NCBI GenBank assembly: GCA_021234155.1
Contig: JAJEKV010000072.1
Location: forward strand, 7,005,335-7,069,334
Reading direction: 5' to 3'
Length of the DNA: 64,000 nucleotides
Source of the DNA: Isoetes taiwanensis
Taxonomy: Eukaryota > Streptophyta > Lycopodiopsida > Isoetales > Isoetaceae
This document shows, piece by piece, positions 21,740 to 33,104 of this stretch. Numbering within the stretch: the first letter of the stretch is position 1; each line of letters begins with the position of its first letter. Made by a program: the position numbers and the translations under genes. The notes beneath the pieces were generated by a model, which had not been told where the DNA came from, did no database searches, and was given only the letters and a program-made list of their open reading frames with translations.

Positions 21740-24050
21740 TATCCGTGATGAGATTGACGCGCTACCCTCGGCCAATTTGAACATGATTGACTTGTTGATT
21801 GCCCACCGTGGCATGTACCGTGGGAGTAGAGGTAGCAACAGCCCCAACCAAAACAGTCGGGAGGGGTAACTGGTCCTTGAGAGCAGGACAGAGTTTCAAA
21901 ATTGTTGCCAAACTTAAAGGAATTTTGATTTTGGCTAGCTCCTCTTGGAGTTCCAGAGGCACATGAGAAAAAGGATCTGCTGGATCCACGGGTGCTGGAG
22001 TGCGTGGTAATGAAGCAAAGAACTTCTTTGAGTAGGTCAACCCCGGCAGCTATATTTGGATAGGTCCGAGAGCGTGGAGGTTGAGACATGGAAGGTGCTT
22101 CCTGTCTTTGTTGAGCTCGAGTAGTGGCATGAACATTAGCCAACGTGCGGCCTTCAGCAGCTTGCATGAGGTTCAGAATGCTTTGGCGGACTTTAGGCAT
22201 GACATGCGGCATGAGTTTCTCCAAATCAGGTGCAAAGTGAACCTTTTTTTCTTCATCATGAGGAATGGTATCGACTGCAAGGGCAGGTTGCGTGCCATTA
22301 GAAATAATGGTGAAGGGACGGACGCCGGGTCCGGGCGTGGAAACCAAACTAACCCAATTTGATGGCCGAACCGGAGGATTGAGTGCCCGAAAAATTTCTT
22401 CCCGTGCTTGTTGATCCATCCGAGGTTGATTTGCGTGAGCTGGTTGATAGCGTGATTGCCGAGGCGGCGAGGTGGCTTCCAAGAACAAGACGCCGCCTTG
22501 TTTGCCATTAGCAATCCGAGTTGGTAAGCCGTGAGGCGGACCGATGTGGTCTGATTTGTGCCGAAGCCGCACCGAACTTGTGGAAGTTGAGGACACGCCG
22601 GTGGTGGTATGACCTCATTCTTGACAAAGGATAACACCGAAGCCAAGGATCAAAAGGAGGACGTGTGTTGGGTCCCCGTTGTGGCTCTCAAGGTCGATAG
22701 AGTTGATTGGGTTGCGCCCGCAGTGGGGGGGGCCGAGCATTGCATTGGTGCCGAGGTGTTGTTTGCACTTGATAAACCATCTTGTTGCGAGGAAAGGGGT
22801 AGGATGAGTGCGAAAGTGCACTCTTCCGTGGCATGATTGCACATGTTGCATCTTTTACAATGAGGCGGGCCATTGGTGGAGTTGCACTCATTCGCCAAGT
22901 GGCCTTGATATTTGCAGATATGGCACCGATCCGGATCAAGCCGCGGATTGGTGTGTTGTTGAGGCCGGACAAAGATCTGTGGAACCATGACGGTGGAATG
23001 AAAGGGAGCTCCTGAAGAGCCACGCCACGGGAGGAAACATTGATCGAAAGTGATTGACAAGATCGATAGCCTGCTCCAAAGTCTTCCAGGTATGGTATTC
23101 AGTCATGAGTCTGGATAGCCGGAGGGAGTCCTTGGAGAAACCAGACCAAGATCCGGCTCGTGTGGGGTACTCCTTGAGTTTGGCGAAAGCAGAATATGAA
23201 GTCGACCGCGAAAATCCCCCGCACTCCGTGGGCTCTTGTTGAAGGTCATTGAGTTGCTTGAGATGAAGCTGATCATCATCCGTGGTCCCATAGTGAGAAA
23301 GAAAAGCAGTTCTCATTTCGGACCAATCTTGTTTCCAGTGGCTTTTGTTGGACATGAGCCATTGATGAGGGGAGCCACGCAAAGTGTGGTGGAAAAGATG
23401 TGGAATTTCAGGTTGAGGTTGCGCGATGACCATTCAGACAGCCCGAGCCTCAAATTCTTCCATGTGGGCCTGAGCACTTTGGTCTAAGGGTTTGCCTTTC
23501 GTGTTGCCAAAGGTAGGATAAGTCAGCTCAAGGGTCTGAAAGGTAGAGGTAAAAGTGCTGGGCTGGACAGGAACATGATAGTGAGGATATTGAGGTGAAG
23601 TTGGTGGTGGCATGGTGCCTGAAAGACCTTGATGAAGGGGTTGCTGAGGTGGAGATACTGGAGGTGCCGGATCATTGGTTTTGAGGTCTGAAGGTTGTAA
23701 AATGTGAAGAGTGGTGGGAAATGTAGGGAAGGGAAATTCCCGGGAGGAGCAAAAGAGACATGTGGATATCCCCGTCCCCCTTAGGAGATGATGGTTGTGA
23801 AGGCAAGAGGCGATGGCCGTAAGAGTGATGGATGAAGGCATGTTCGGGGTATGAAAGTAAGGTTGAGCAGGGTGAGCCGGATAGGGCTCCCCGATAGTGA
23901 TGAGGAGACCGAGGTCGGAGCAATGTTTGCACGCTTTGAGGTGGGGAATTTGGACGCAGACAGACACGAGGGGTGGGTGGCGCCGACCGAGCCCTAGACC
24001 TAATGTGGCCTCCCTCAATGTCATCAGCAATAGATCCATACATGTCACTT
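21740..24050 (-). pseudogene. gag of the Tat/Athila-like element
   Basis: A Pro-rich N-terminal part (about 24,050-23,440) is followed by a gag core (about 23,430-22,940) with LFHHTLRGSPHQWLM and MRTAFLSHYGTTDDDQL. A zinc-knuckle part (about 23,000-22,800) has two Cys/His clusters (CHICKYQGHLANEC and CKRCNMCNHATEEC). A 3' part of low similarity follows. Order and spacing agree with a large Tat gag. It is broken. Confidence 0.7.
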
Positions 24051-24172
24051 TAACAGCCTTTCCTCATGATGATGGCGCCTCCAAGCCGCAGACGCCTCGG
24101 GAAAGCGAAGTTCTTCCGGGCTGAAGTTTCTACGCATTACGGCTTATGTAAGAAAGGGAAAATCGAATCAGA

Positions 24173-24189
24173 CCCTGGCAGCGGCGCGG
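24173..24189 (-). other. tRNA-Asp-like primer-binding site
   Basis: The minus strand reads CCGCGCCGCTGCCAGGG directly after the LTR end. It differs at about four positions from TGGCGCCGTTGCCGGGG, the complement of the plant tRNA-Asp 3' end used by Athila/Tat elements. Confidence 0.6.
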
Positions 24190-24764
24190 TGTTTGGGGGT
24201 GCGGGTTCGGGAACTCCGCAAAGAGCCCTCTGTGAGGACCCTTGATCTAACAGAGAACTGGGACTATGTCACGCGGGATTTGCAAGAAGAGAACAAGAAG
24301 AAGAAAACAGTAACAAAGGAGAACAATGAGAGGAAAATGATAAGCTTCCTTGATATCAATGATGAACATACATGAGCTCTCGCAATCGAGAGAAGACTGA
24401 AAGGAGACAAGACTCAAAACTCATCTAAAAAGTCATGTGCTAGCTCTACTCATATATATAGTAGAATGGCCTTTGGCCCAATATAGACACCCTGACTGAT
24501 CTCTTGCGTCACTCGGAAGGAGGCCCCGATTTGGTGAATGTTGGCGGTGCCTTTGAAGTGCCTAGAATCACGCTGGACGCCGACGCGGGCGGACGGGTCC
24601 GCCACTTGTCCGAAAGGGCGCCTTCAGGACGGTGGGACGCAGCTTTTGGCTGCGTGGTCGGCCGCTTGGTCTTCACGAGCCTTTGATGGTCGATCGTGGA
24701 TCCTTGTTCTTGACCTGGTCCGTCAGAGATGAATAGTCCCTGCATGGGAGGCATGTGACTAACA
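24190..24764 (-). repeat. right (5') LTR of the Tat/Athila-like element
   Basis: TGTTTGGGG to GACTAACA, followed directly by the AGAAA target duplication. It is adjacent on its left to the tRNA-Asp-like primer site, so it is the 5' LTR of a minus-strand element. Confidence 0.9.
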
Positions 24765-24769
24765 AGAAA

Positions 24770-25225
24770 CTAGGGGAATCTTTGTAGAGTCGTAAGGGAT
24801 ACAGATGGATCTCAAGAGAATCTTAAGGAATCTATAGGAATATCAAGAGATCTTTGAGAATCTAGGGGAATCTTCATAGAATCTTGGAAAATCTAAGAGA
24901 ATCTACATAGAGTCTTGGAGAATCTAGAAGAATCTTAGCACAATCTTTTGGAATCTAGGGGAATGCCAAAAGATTTTTTGTGAATATAAAGGAATCTAAG
25001 AGAATCGTCATAAAATCTTTGAGAATCTAGGAGAATCCTGATAGAATTTTGAAGAATCTAGAGAAATCTTCATAAAACTTAAGAAAATCTAGGAGAATCT
25101 ATATAGAACATTGCAGAATCTGAAGGAATCTTATGGTAATCTTTGAAATCTAAGGGAATCTTTGAAGAATCTTAAGAATCTACTAAAATTTTTATGGAAT
25201 CTTAGGAAATCTAGGGGATTCTTTC
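24770..25225. repeat. 31-bp AATCT-rich tandem array, right part
   Basis: Continues the array of 13,286-13,713 with the same monomers (for example GAATCTAGGGGAATCTTCAT at about 24,858). The gypsy insertion split it. Together the two parts hold very roughly 28 monomers. Confidence 0.85.
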
Positions 25226-25478
25226 ATGCTGGACGTGTTTTGGAGGGTCTACTTTGCACATGCGACATCTAGTAGACGTTGCATGCGACGTCTATTAGAC
25301 ATCGCAGAGTCACGTCTGGGTCACGTCTATATCACGTATGTAGGCGTTGCATGTGATGTCTGAACCATGTCGCAGCGACGTGTCTCTAGTGACGTCTAGG
25401 TCACGTGGCCAGACGTCGCATAGACGTGACCCAGATGTCGCTACAGACGTCACTAACTGACCTTTTTGTTGTTGTGTA
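25225..25478. mobile_element. CACTA-like transposon end with ACGT subterminal array
   Basis: About a dozen ACGT cores (GACGTC, CACGTC, GACGTG) are packed in 230 bp and end in GACCTTTTTGTTGTTGTG. The complement CACAACAACAAAAAGG resembles the CACTACAA-type terminus of CACTA elements in right-end orientation. No left end was found, so it is a fragment or a non-autonomous copy. Confidence 0.4.
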
Positions 25479-27141
25479 TAGATTACGAGTTTAAGAACAT
25501 TAAGAAGATAAAGAATTGGATAACGCGATGGCGGTTGCTAAAGAAGGTTCAAACATATGGGTTTTCTATATTGAGACGTAAATGATGCAATGGCCCCGTA
25601 TTTTGAAGAGCGCGTCTGAAGAGAAAACATTGGAAACCAATCAAATGTAGAAGTTGGTATGATAAGCTGAGAAAATACGAAGTTAACTATGAGAAGACGA
25701 TGTTGATAGTGGAGACACAAGGGATATTTAGTTGAAGGATCCGATGGAGAAACTCCTGAAGCTGGTTGCCAACCTTTGGGCTTGGGCATAATCCCATGGG
25801 AAAATCATGGTGTATTAACGAGACTAAAGTATCATAAGGCACTAAAGGGAGGGTTAGAATACATTGGGACCCTAATGAAAAGTAGGCACCATATACAATT
25901 CCAACATAGAATTGGCTAAAGAGCATTTAGCAAACCGATGGTTAAGCCACATCATAATTACACATAGGCAATGGGTTTTGGTGTAGGAAACTAGCAAAGT
26001 TACATGTTAACTAGGTTAGAGCAGAGCTCTAACATTTTTTGTAGTATGGGGATAAGGGTTTACTACATACGTACAATGTAGATATACGATATATAATTTG
26101 GCAGGGTAATCTATGCAATGACACGGAAATGGAAGGCAAGTGAACTCCAGAGTTATTGATGAAGGCCTGGAGTCGATGTGGAATGTGCAGATGGCCAGAA
26201 TTTGCTACCTACCAAAGTAGGATGTTGTAATTGGCATTTAAAAGAAATGGCAACAGACAACATAGTGAAGCTCAAGATATTGGGGTCGAATGGTACTATA
26301 GTACATTTCCCTGCTGGGTGGCGAATAGCAGTTACTTGCAAGAAGCTCAACTGTGTCTTGCATAGGCACCGAAGGCTAGAAATCCAACGTGATCCTTGCG
26401 TGGATCATGTAGAGTTGAACCCAGTGGGTTACATGGAGGTATAAATTACAATATATAGGGCGAGAACATTGATACAAGCCGGGGTAGTAGAAAAAGAACT
26501 GCGCAGGTTATATCAGACGTGGGTAGTTAGGTGGAAATGACAAAATGCAAGGCAAACGCCTTGATGACCCTAAGAAACTTACAATCCTCAAGAAGGCTCA
26601 CTCGCTAAACAGAACATGACTATGGCGTATGGAAGTAGGCCAAGTCATTTCTAATGCCAGCATAGCAGCATGATGTCAACACAGAAGAACCTAACGAGTA
26701 ACAGTTCCAAGGTTTACGATGACGTTACATCATAACCCCCAACGATAGGTGGGTTAAAATACGTAGTAGGGGAATCATAATCTCACAGCTGCAGCCCTTG
26801 GGCATAGACTGTTGTATCATACAGCACATAGCAGTAATTTTAGAAAACAACAAGAGGGTCAAAGAATGTCTGAAATTGATTAGTGATCCTACGGAATAGA
26901 AGTTTGTATATGTTATATCAATTGCACAATTGATAAGCAATGTTGGAAGTAACAAGTAACACATTCCAAGGGCCAGGATAAGGGGAATGGATCATAGTCA
27001 TGAGAATTTATCAAAGAAGAAGATGAAATTACTAGACTACTATTCCTTACATGTGGCCTACCGGGATGCAAAAGTTATTTTACAACGTTTGGACGAGGTG
27101 CATGACTTGAGGGGTCTGCCTAGTGGTGTGACGTTAAAATA
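25479..27141. other. spacer, nothing recognised
   Basis: No gene, LTR or transposon end was recognised. An 88-codon frame at 26,178-26,444 (+) has no similarity I know. Confidence 0.4.
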
Positions 27142-27344
<203 letters not shown>

Positions 27345-28555
27345 CTAGCAAGTGAAGAAGGATGTCCGGGTTGAAAGGCAGCAAGGGGTCTGAAAACCTT
27401 CAAAGACTTAATACATGGCTTAGGGAGAAAAAGAATTTCAGTTTCTAGGATAATCATGGTGAACAATAATTTCACAAAGAACGTAATAGTAAAAGGGGCT
27501 GGGCTTATAGGGTTGTTGATTGGTACGAACATTTGGGCTATGGTTCTAATTCTTTGAGATATGGAGGTTGTTTGCGGAGCTTAATGACCCTAAGACACCA
27601 AAGTAACGGTTGGGAACTCTTTGTCCTAATCAAATTTAGGTATTCTTGAAGGAGGTGATGAGTCAACAGTGGTTGCATACGTTCAGACTATTAGGGTAGG
27701 ACAAGCCCAGATTAAGGGTTTGGCCACGGTCAAGTTGAAAGACGTGTGATGGAGATATATAATCACCACGATAGGTGGTAAAGTTTGGCACGAAATGAGA
27801 CTAAAGTTTATGCTCGAGATAAGTTCGAGTAAAGTGCTGACATTGCTATGGAAGTTTCAACACAAACAATCACTATGTGTAGTGATCTATAAAAGGAGCA
27901 CGAACATAGAGAAAACTATTGAAGGGTGATATTACAATTTCCAAAGCGAAGGCCCAGAGGGGTGTTGCATGGTAGTCCCTAGTTGGTTGTCCCAAGACAA
28001 ATCCATTCTTTGGGAAGGAAGGCGAGTCACGACTGAGACACTAAAAAGGAACAACATTAGGTATGGTTGTCTTTATAAACTTTACTTAAGCCCTAACATA
28101 TGAAGTCGAATAAGATAGTATCTAGAGCACATGAAGGTAATATAGATTAAATCATGGCAAGGCTAAAGAATTTTGCTACCAAGGCTTGTGCTAGGGAAAT
28201 TTATTTAAACGTCTACACTGGGAATTTCCGTACTTCTAGATTATTGTTATGACCCAACGTTTATCAAAGGGAGAGCGGATTAGGATCCAACTGAGGAGGT
28301 TTTATCATACTCAGAGGAGTCTCCGTCTCGGACATCGAAATATCTTGATAATGTGGTCGGGACCCATTTGCCGATGGCAATAATGACTCTTAGGGGGAGT
28401 ACACCTTGCGATGGTTGCACAGGTCCGGCGGATTGGTTGCCACCACAACATCGATGTACGGAATGGCAGTTGTTAGACAGAGGCCTTCCATTTTTGATAG
28501 AAAACTGTAAATAGAACAAGAACTGCTATTTCTATTGAAAAAGAAGCTTATTTTA
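27345..28555. other. spacer, nothing recognised
   Basis: No coding or structural signal was found on either strand. Confidence 0.4.
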
Positions 28556-28568
28556 GTGGTGAAGAGTT

Positions 28569-28601
28569 TGGCTTTGTGGTATGAGGTCAAGAGTTCAAGT
28601 C
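28569..28601 (+). mobile_element. SINE-like tRNA-derived head (A and B boxes), first
   Basis: A-box-like TGGCTTTGTGG at 28,569 and B-box GTTCAAGTC at 28,593, matching GWTCRANNC. The spacing is shorter than in tRNAs. It may be the Pol III head of a decayed SINE. Confidence 0.3.
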
Positions 28602-28703
28602 TCTACAATAGACTTTTTAACAGAGTGGGTTGATCTAGGAAAAATAGAATACTAGATACGTATAACAAGTAGATAAAACACATATATTATATTCAAGGGA
28701 GGC

Positions 28704-28771
28704 TGGCATGGTAGTAAATGCCTAGAGCTGAGAGGTCACGAGTTCAAATCTAAGTAAAACATTTTTTTTTT
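28704..28771 (+). mobile_element. SINE-like tRNA-derived head with T-run, second
   Basis: A-box-like TGGCATGGTAG at 28,704, B-box GTTCAAATC at 28,742 (38 bp apart), then a run of ten T at 28,762 that would stop Pol III. It resembles plant tRNA-derived SINE heads. No 3' tail or target duplication could be fixed. Confidence 0.4.
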
Positions 28772-29283
28772 CCTTTTGATACGGGGGAAAGCAAGGGCGA
28801 AAATTTTTTATACGGCGATATAAATCCAAGATCGAGAACTATCACAGAACATCCATCCATCCACAATATCAAATAGAACATGATCAAATAACTACTCATA
28901 CAAGGGTTAATCCTATGCCTGTCTAGAAGTCCAAGCTATCTACGTACTAACCGGAATCATAGCTATCTCCCTGGTTCTCCATCCTTCTGGCTGGAACGAA
29001 GGTGAACAGCAACTCCTCCTCCACCAATCTCCCCCAAATTGATTTGGGGCAAATTGGGATGGAATCCCCAATTTGGATGTCCCAAGTCAGCAGGTCCGCC
29101 TTGCCCAATCGATTTGGGCCAGGTGGCAGTTCTAGATTAGTTATCCTTAACTAATTGATAAATAAGCCCTTTTTAATATTAGGTTAAGCCCTAAATTCGA
29201 ATTAGGGTTTAAGGTTAGGTTTCCACTTTAATAATTAATGAGCCTTAGCTTGTGAATAATTAATGCACAATTAATTCTTCATA
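28772..29283. other. spacer, nothing recognised
   Basis: AT-rich, with a few short inverted words around CCCAAATTGATTTGGG (29,031). It may be part of an old LTR, but no ends were found. Confidence 0.3.
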
Positions 29284-29619
29284 GTGACGTGTCATGTATT
29301 TATACCTGCATATAAATACGTGGAATGTCATAGGGCGGTGAAAGGGAAGTCCGACACCAAACAACAGGTGACCACCTTTGCTACAAACGCCAAAGCGACC
29401 AAATCTGGGGCGCTTAAAAAGAATGGAGAAAAGGCAGAAATGGGATGTATTAATGTAGACACGGCCGGCCAAATTTCTGATGTGGATGTAGCAGCCCATT
29501 CCGATTCAGATTCCTCTTCAAACTCTGATACGAATTTCGTTGGTGCAAATACAGGGGGTTCTGGTGCAAAAACAGAGCGACACAGGGGAAACAAATGTGA
29601 TGGCCACGGCTGGGCATGA
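29284..29619 (+). CDS. unassigned Ser/Asp-rich ORF, possibly LINE ORF1 5' part
   Basis: 111 codons: Lys/Thr-rich, then SDSDSSSNSDTNF, then Gly/Asn-rich. The coding style recalls the low-complexity start of ORF1 in LINE B (57,854). It lies on the same strand as LINE A, whose ORF1 C-terminus appears at 42,208. If both belong to one LINE, everything from 29,755 to about 42,205 was inserted into it. The similarity is too weak to be sure. Confidence 0.25.
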   Translation: MTCHVFIPAYKYVECHRAVKGKSDTKQQVTTFATNAKATKSGALKKNGEKAEMGCINVDTAGQISDVDVAAHSDSDSSSNSDTNFVGANTGGSGAKTERHRGNKCDGHGWA

Positions 29620-29754
29620 TGTTGTTGCAAAGAATAGGGCAGAAGGGACGGCCACGGTTGGGCAGGTGGTTGGCACTGAGAACGGAGGGCTGCCTCTGTA
29701 CTCGAATCTGTGGCAACAACTAATGTAACATGTACCACATGGAGGGCTGCCTTT

Positions 29755-30130
29755 CACTACAAGAGAATGAGGGTTTTTTTGTCAGAAAAATCGTCAGATG
29801 GTCTTCACAAAACATACAACTGCCCAGACCTTACTGGCTGACGATTTACCTGACGAATATTATCTGACGATTCAGTGTCAAAAAGTTCGTCAAAAAAATC
29901 GACCGTTCTTCTGACGATTGTGTGTCAGAAAAATCGTCAGAATTATCGTCGAAAAAAACGTCAAAAACATCGTCAGCAAAATCGTCAGAAAAATCATAAA
30001 AAAAATCGTTAGAAAAATTGTCTCATTTTTCATCAAGACTTTCATCAAAGATTTCATCACAAAATTCGTCATAACTAGCGTCACATGTTTCGTCAGTTTT
30101 ATATCTAAATTAGTCAAAAATCATTTTGTT
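29755..30130 (+). mobile_element. CACTA transposon left end with TCGTCAG subterminal repeats
   Basis: Begins CACTACAAGAGAATGAGGG, the standard CACTA terminal motif, then more than fifteen copies of TCGTCAG/CTGACGA-like heptamers in 370 bp. Such subterminal repeats bind the CACTA transposase. A matching inverted array occurs at 42,130-42,205. No transposase is seen between. Confidence 0.65.
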
Positions 30131-31196
30131 AATTCTTCTATTGCTATTGAGATAGGTGGTTAGGCCAGTCAAGAAACCTAAAGATGTCTGTACACAATTT
30201 GAAGAAATTTAAAGCATTACCATTGAGAATTTAAATGCAATTACCATTTGAAATATTATTAGACTAAACGGCTACAATGTGCCAACAATAATTTTCAATG
30301 GTTCTAATTGATTCACTATTCATCCAGGATTGACCTGCATAGTATTCATTAAGTGATACGTGCTTTCTCATTATCTGATCTTTAAATGTAATTGAACCCC
30401 AAGTAGTTTTGTAGCCAGAAATTATAATGATGATGTTAAGGGCCTGCAATAGAATCCAACAACAAATTAGAACGGTGTCACTAGTGATTTAAATTGTAAT
30501 ACCCCAATGACCCACCAAGATCAATGCCTTCTTTGAGAAGCTTATCAGCAAGCAGAAGCCATGCCTTCAACACATTGTTATATCTAGAAAGGACCTTGGA
30601 TCATATCTTAATCATAAACATATTGAATGTCCTAAGGAGGACTCCAAGCTCAAAATTGAAACCATATGACAGCTCTCATGAGAACACTAAAGCATTAAAG
30701 TAATCAGCCTGAAGAATAGCTGTTCCAAATGGACGAAACAAGAATGCCTACTTTCATGAATAGCACATATGATCCTAATTCCAGAATTTTCTATTTAAAC
30801 AATAGCCCAGCTATCCCATGTAAAATGCTATTCCAAAGAGTTTAATCTAATTTCTTACCATTAAAAATGACTCGGATCAAATATAAGGATAGATTGGTGA
30901 TCAAGACCTCCACCAGAAAATCCAAAGACGTTTCTTATCATTTGAAAAGCTGGAATGTTAAGATTTTGAACTCCCTCTTGCCATCTCTTGCGTCTTGAAT
31001 GAGAAAACAAGTCAATAAGAAATACTTTTATATAGATGACAGACTGTTTGCAAGATATAACAAGCAGACTACCTACGTAATATTGAACACATTTGCATCA
31101 GTTACCTTCAAAGCATCTTGTGTTGCAGTTGCATTTATAGAAACATCAGAGTAAGCATTCCAGAGCATTTTTCATCTTTCATTACCTGCAGTTATG
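30131..31196. other. spacer, nothing recognised
   Basis: AT-rich, without coding sequence or repeats that I could find. Confidence 0.4.
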
Positions 31197-31320
31197 TGGA
31201 ACCGTAACTGTGAATGGATTCTGGACTGGCATGGGCAGCTGGCTACCGCCAGCAGCCGGGAGTGCCTGCCCCTGCCAGCTGCCCTCGCCAGTCCGGAATC
31301 CATGAGCAGTTACGGTTCCA
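31197..31320. ncRNA. foldback hairpin, MIRNA-precursor-like
   Basis: Arms 31,197-31,242 and 31,275-31,320 pair over 46 nt with about six mismatches in small symmetric patches, and a loop of about 32 nt. The ends are TGGAACCGTAACTG and its complement; the inner part is GGGCAGCTGG with its complement. Length, near-perfect arms and small bulges fit a plant MIRNA precursor. It could also be a foldback element. No known mature miRNA sequence is recognised. Confidence 0.45.
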
Positions 31321-31343
31321 CGACGTCAAGGAAAGGCATACAG

Positions 31344-31400
31344 TTAGATCTGAAGCTATGGCGTCCACTTTCCTTTTAGATCTGAAGCTATGGCGTCCAC
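31344..31400 (+). repeat. 25-bp direct duplication, 32-bp period
   Basis: TTAGATCTGAAGCTATGGCG plus TCCAC occurs at 31,344-31,368 and 31,376-31,400. Looser copies of CATCCAGAAAA and CTTCCGGCTGC follow to about 31,535. The segment lies directly after the hairpin. Confidence 0.85.
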
Positions 31401-33104
31401 GAAGTCGAAGCTGAAGCATCCAGAAAAGATATCTTCGGTGAGGCATCCAGAAAATACATCTTCAACAAAGCTTCGTTGGTCTTGAATGGGCTGCCTTCCG
31501 GCTGCTCCATTGAATGAGCTCCCTTCCGGCTGCAACGAACCGACTACAATAGGTCATGCCAGAATGGTGCATAATGGTTGCCATGCGGCAGTCAACCATT
31601 GGCTCTCAAACAGGAATGCAAAACAACTTTCCCTGACGTCCACAAAATGGTTAAACAAATTGCAAATGCACAAAGATTACCAACAATGGATGTCCCTGAC
31701 ACTCCTTGAATAATGAAGATGTTACTCTAACCAAGCACGCACAAACTATCAAGGATGACCCTGCACGCACATCTATCTAGCAGTAGCCTATAATCACCAT
31801 GCATATCAGAAAGAATTAAAGCAATGCCTTATTTTTCGTATGTAACCATCCACAATCCATATGCATTTGCTCATAAATATCAAAGCATATATGCACAAAG
31901 AATATCGATTCTAACAGATAAAACCTGAAACTTTTCGCTCCTTTTATTTGTCAATCATTTGCCTTGGTCCATATTCGATTTTCCCAACTTCCATGACTTA
32001 GATATCAAGTGTTCTTGAAATATCATAAAGCCACATTAGCTCTGCATCAGACTAAGAACTCTGTTTTAACTTCTATGGTTTTTAAGAACCATCAAGTTTG
32101 AACAAAAATCTGGACAAAATGCAACGAAAAGATTACCAGTAGCGTATCAGACCCTAGTAGATTGCCCAGCGACAGGGTTCTTTCAGAGACTGTGTACATC
32201 CGTCACATTCATTCCTTTGCAGATTTACAATGCAGAGGATCGTCCTTAACAGTTTCACCAAGCAGTTCCATCATCTTCCATGTATGATCTTTTTCTGTAG
32301 TGTACGCTTCTGCCTTATATCAGATATGGTTTACTTCCATTTTCTATATGCTGTATGTTTCTACACCTAGTCTACAATACTATCTGCCTTTTTTTTTTAT
32401 CTCTGATGAAAGGGTTATTCCACTATGTTGAATCTCCACTTTAAACATTTCACAAAAATATGTGATCGGATATCATATTATTGCAGATCTGAACTTCTTA
32501 CAGTTTTTACATTTTTCTATCATGAAGATAATAAAGTTTAAACATGAGATCAAAAGTTTATTTGGTGTTCTTTAATACAATATCAGAGTTATACATTTAT
32601 GGTACACTGTTTTTAATACATTTTTGTGGCTATAATGACACTATATAATGACATAGATTTAACTTGTCCATGTACTTTTGCATTTTATAGGAGATGACAT
32701 GATTATATTAAGGTCTGATACTGATAATTTAAGTTCAGCAGGATATAGATAGGGTTTTCCCTTATTAAAAAGTATGAAATTGTGAAATTTTTTGTGTAAG
32801 GTACTAGATACTATGGTAAGTATGCTCTACTTAGGCATAAGATGATAATACTGCCAAGGTATTGACCAAGGCAGATGTTTAGGCTAGTGATTACTAGTCT
32901 GGGCCGGGTTTTTTTTAGATATTTCATCTCACTAGGAGACATCCGGTGTATATCTAAGTACCATATTCTATTTGTATGAGCAAGTATGATTTCCTAAGAT
33001 GCTACTTAGGACCTACAGCTTATGGCACACTGCTTTGTACATATACCTTTTAATCTCGATAATATTTATAGACTGATACTGCATATCTGAACGTGTAAAT
33101 ATAG
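31401..33104. other. spacer; T-rich, possible intron upstream of the exon at 33,105
   Basis: No gene was recognised. From about 32,200 the DNA is T-rich, as plant introns are, and it ends in a TATAG acceptor before the exon at 33,105. An upstream exon could not be identified. Confidence 0.3.

Larger units (their letters stand above)
13714..24764 (-). mobile_element. Tat/Athila-like Ty3/gypsy element, structurally complete, 11 kb
   Basis: It has LTRs at 13,714-14,291 and 24,190-24,764, flanked by the 5-bp duplication AGAAA (13,709-13,713 and 24,765-24,769). Its tRNA-Asp-like primer site is at 24,173-24,189, and a polypurine tract (14,292-14,305, minus GTTTGGTGGGGGAG) lies next to the left LTR. 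Parts in minus order: gag about 24,050-21,740, protease and pre-RT about 21,850-20,840, RT and RNase H about 20,770-19,700, integrase about 19,510-18,200, an antisense ORF 17,790-18,056, and an extra sense ORF 17,254-15,780. The motif FAWSYRDLRGI before RT and the extra ORFs point to the Tat/Athila branch. The LTRs differ at many positions including indels, so it is older than the copia element. Coding parts carry many breaks; it is a fossil. Confidence 0.9.

Noticed and set aside
25687-25926. 79-codon minus frame
   Set aside because: No similarity, no signals; random open stretch in spacer.
29918-30163. Val/Ile/Lys-repeat frame and its complement
   Set aside because: Produced by the CACTA subterminal heptamers.
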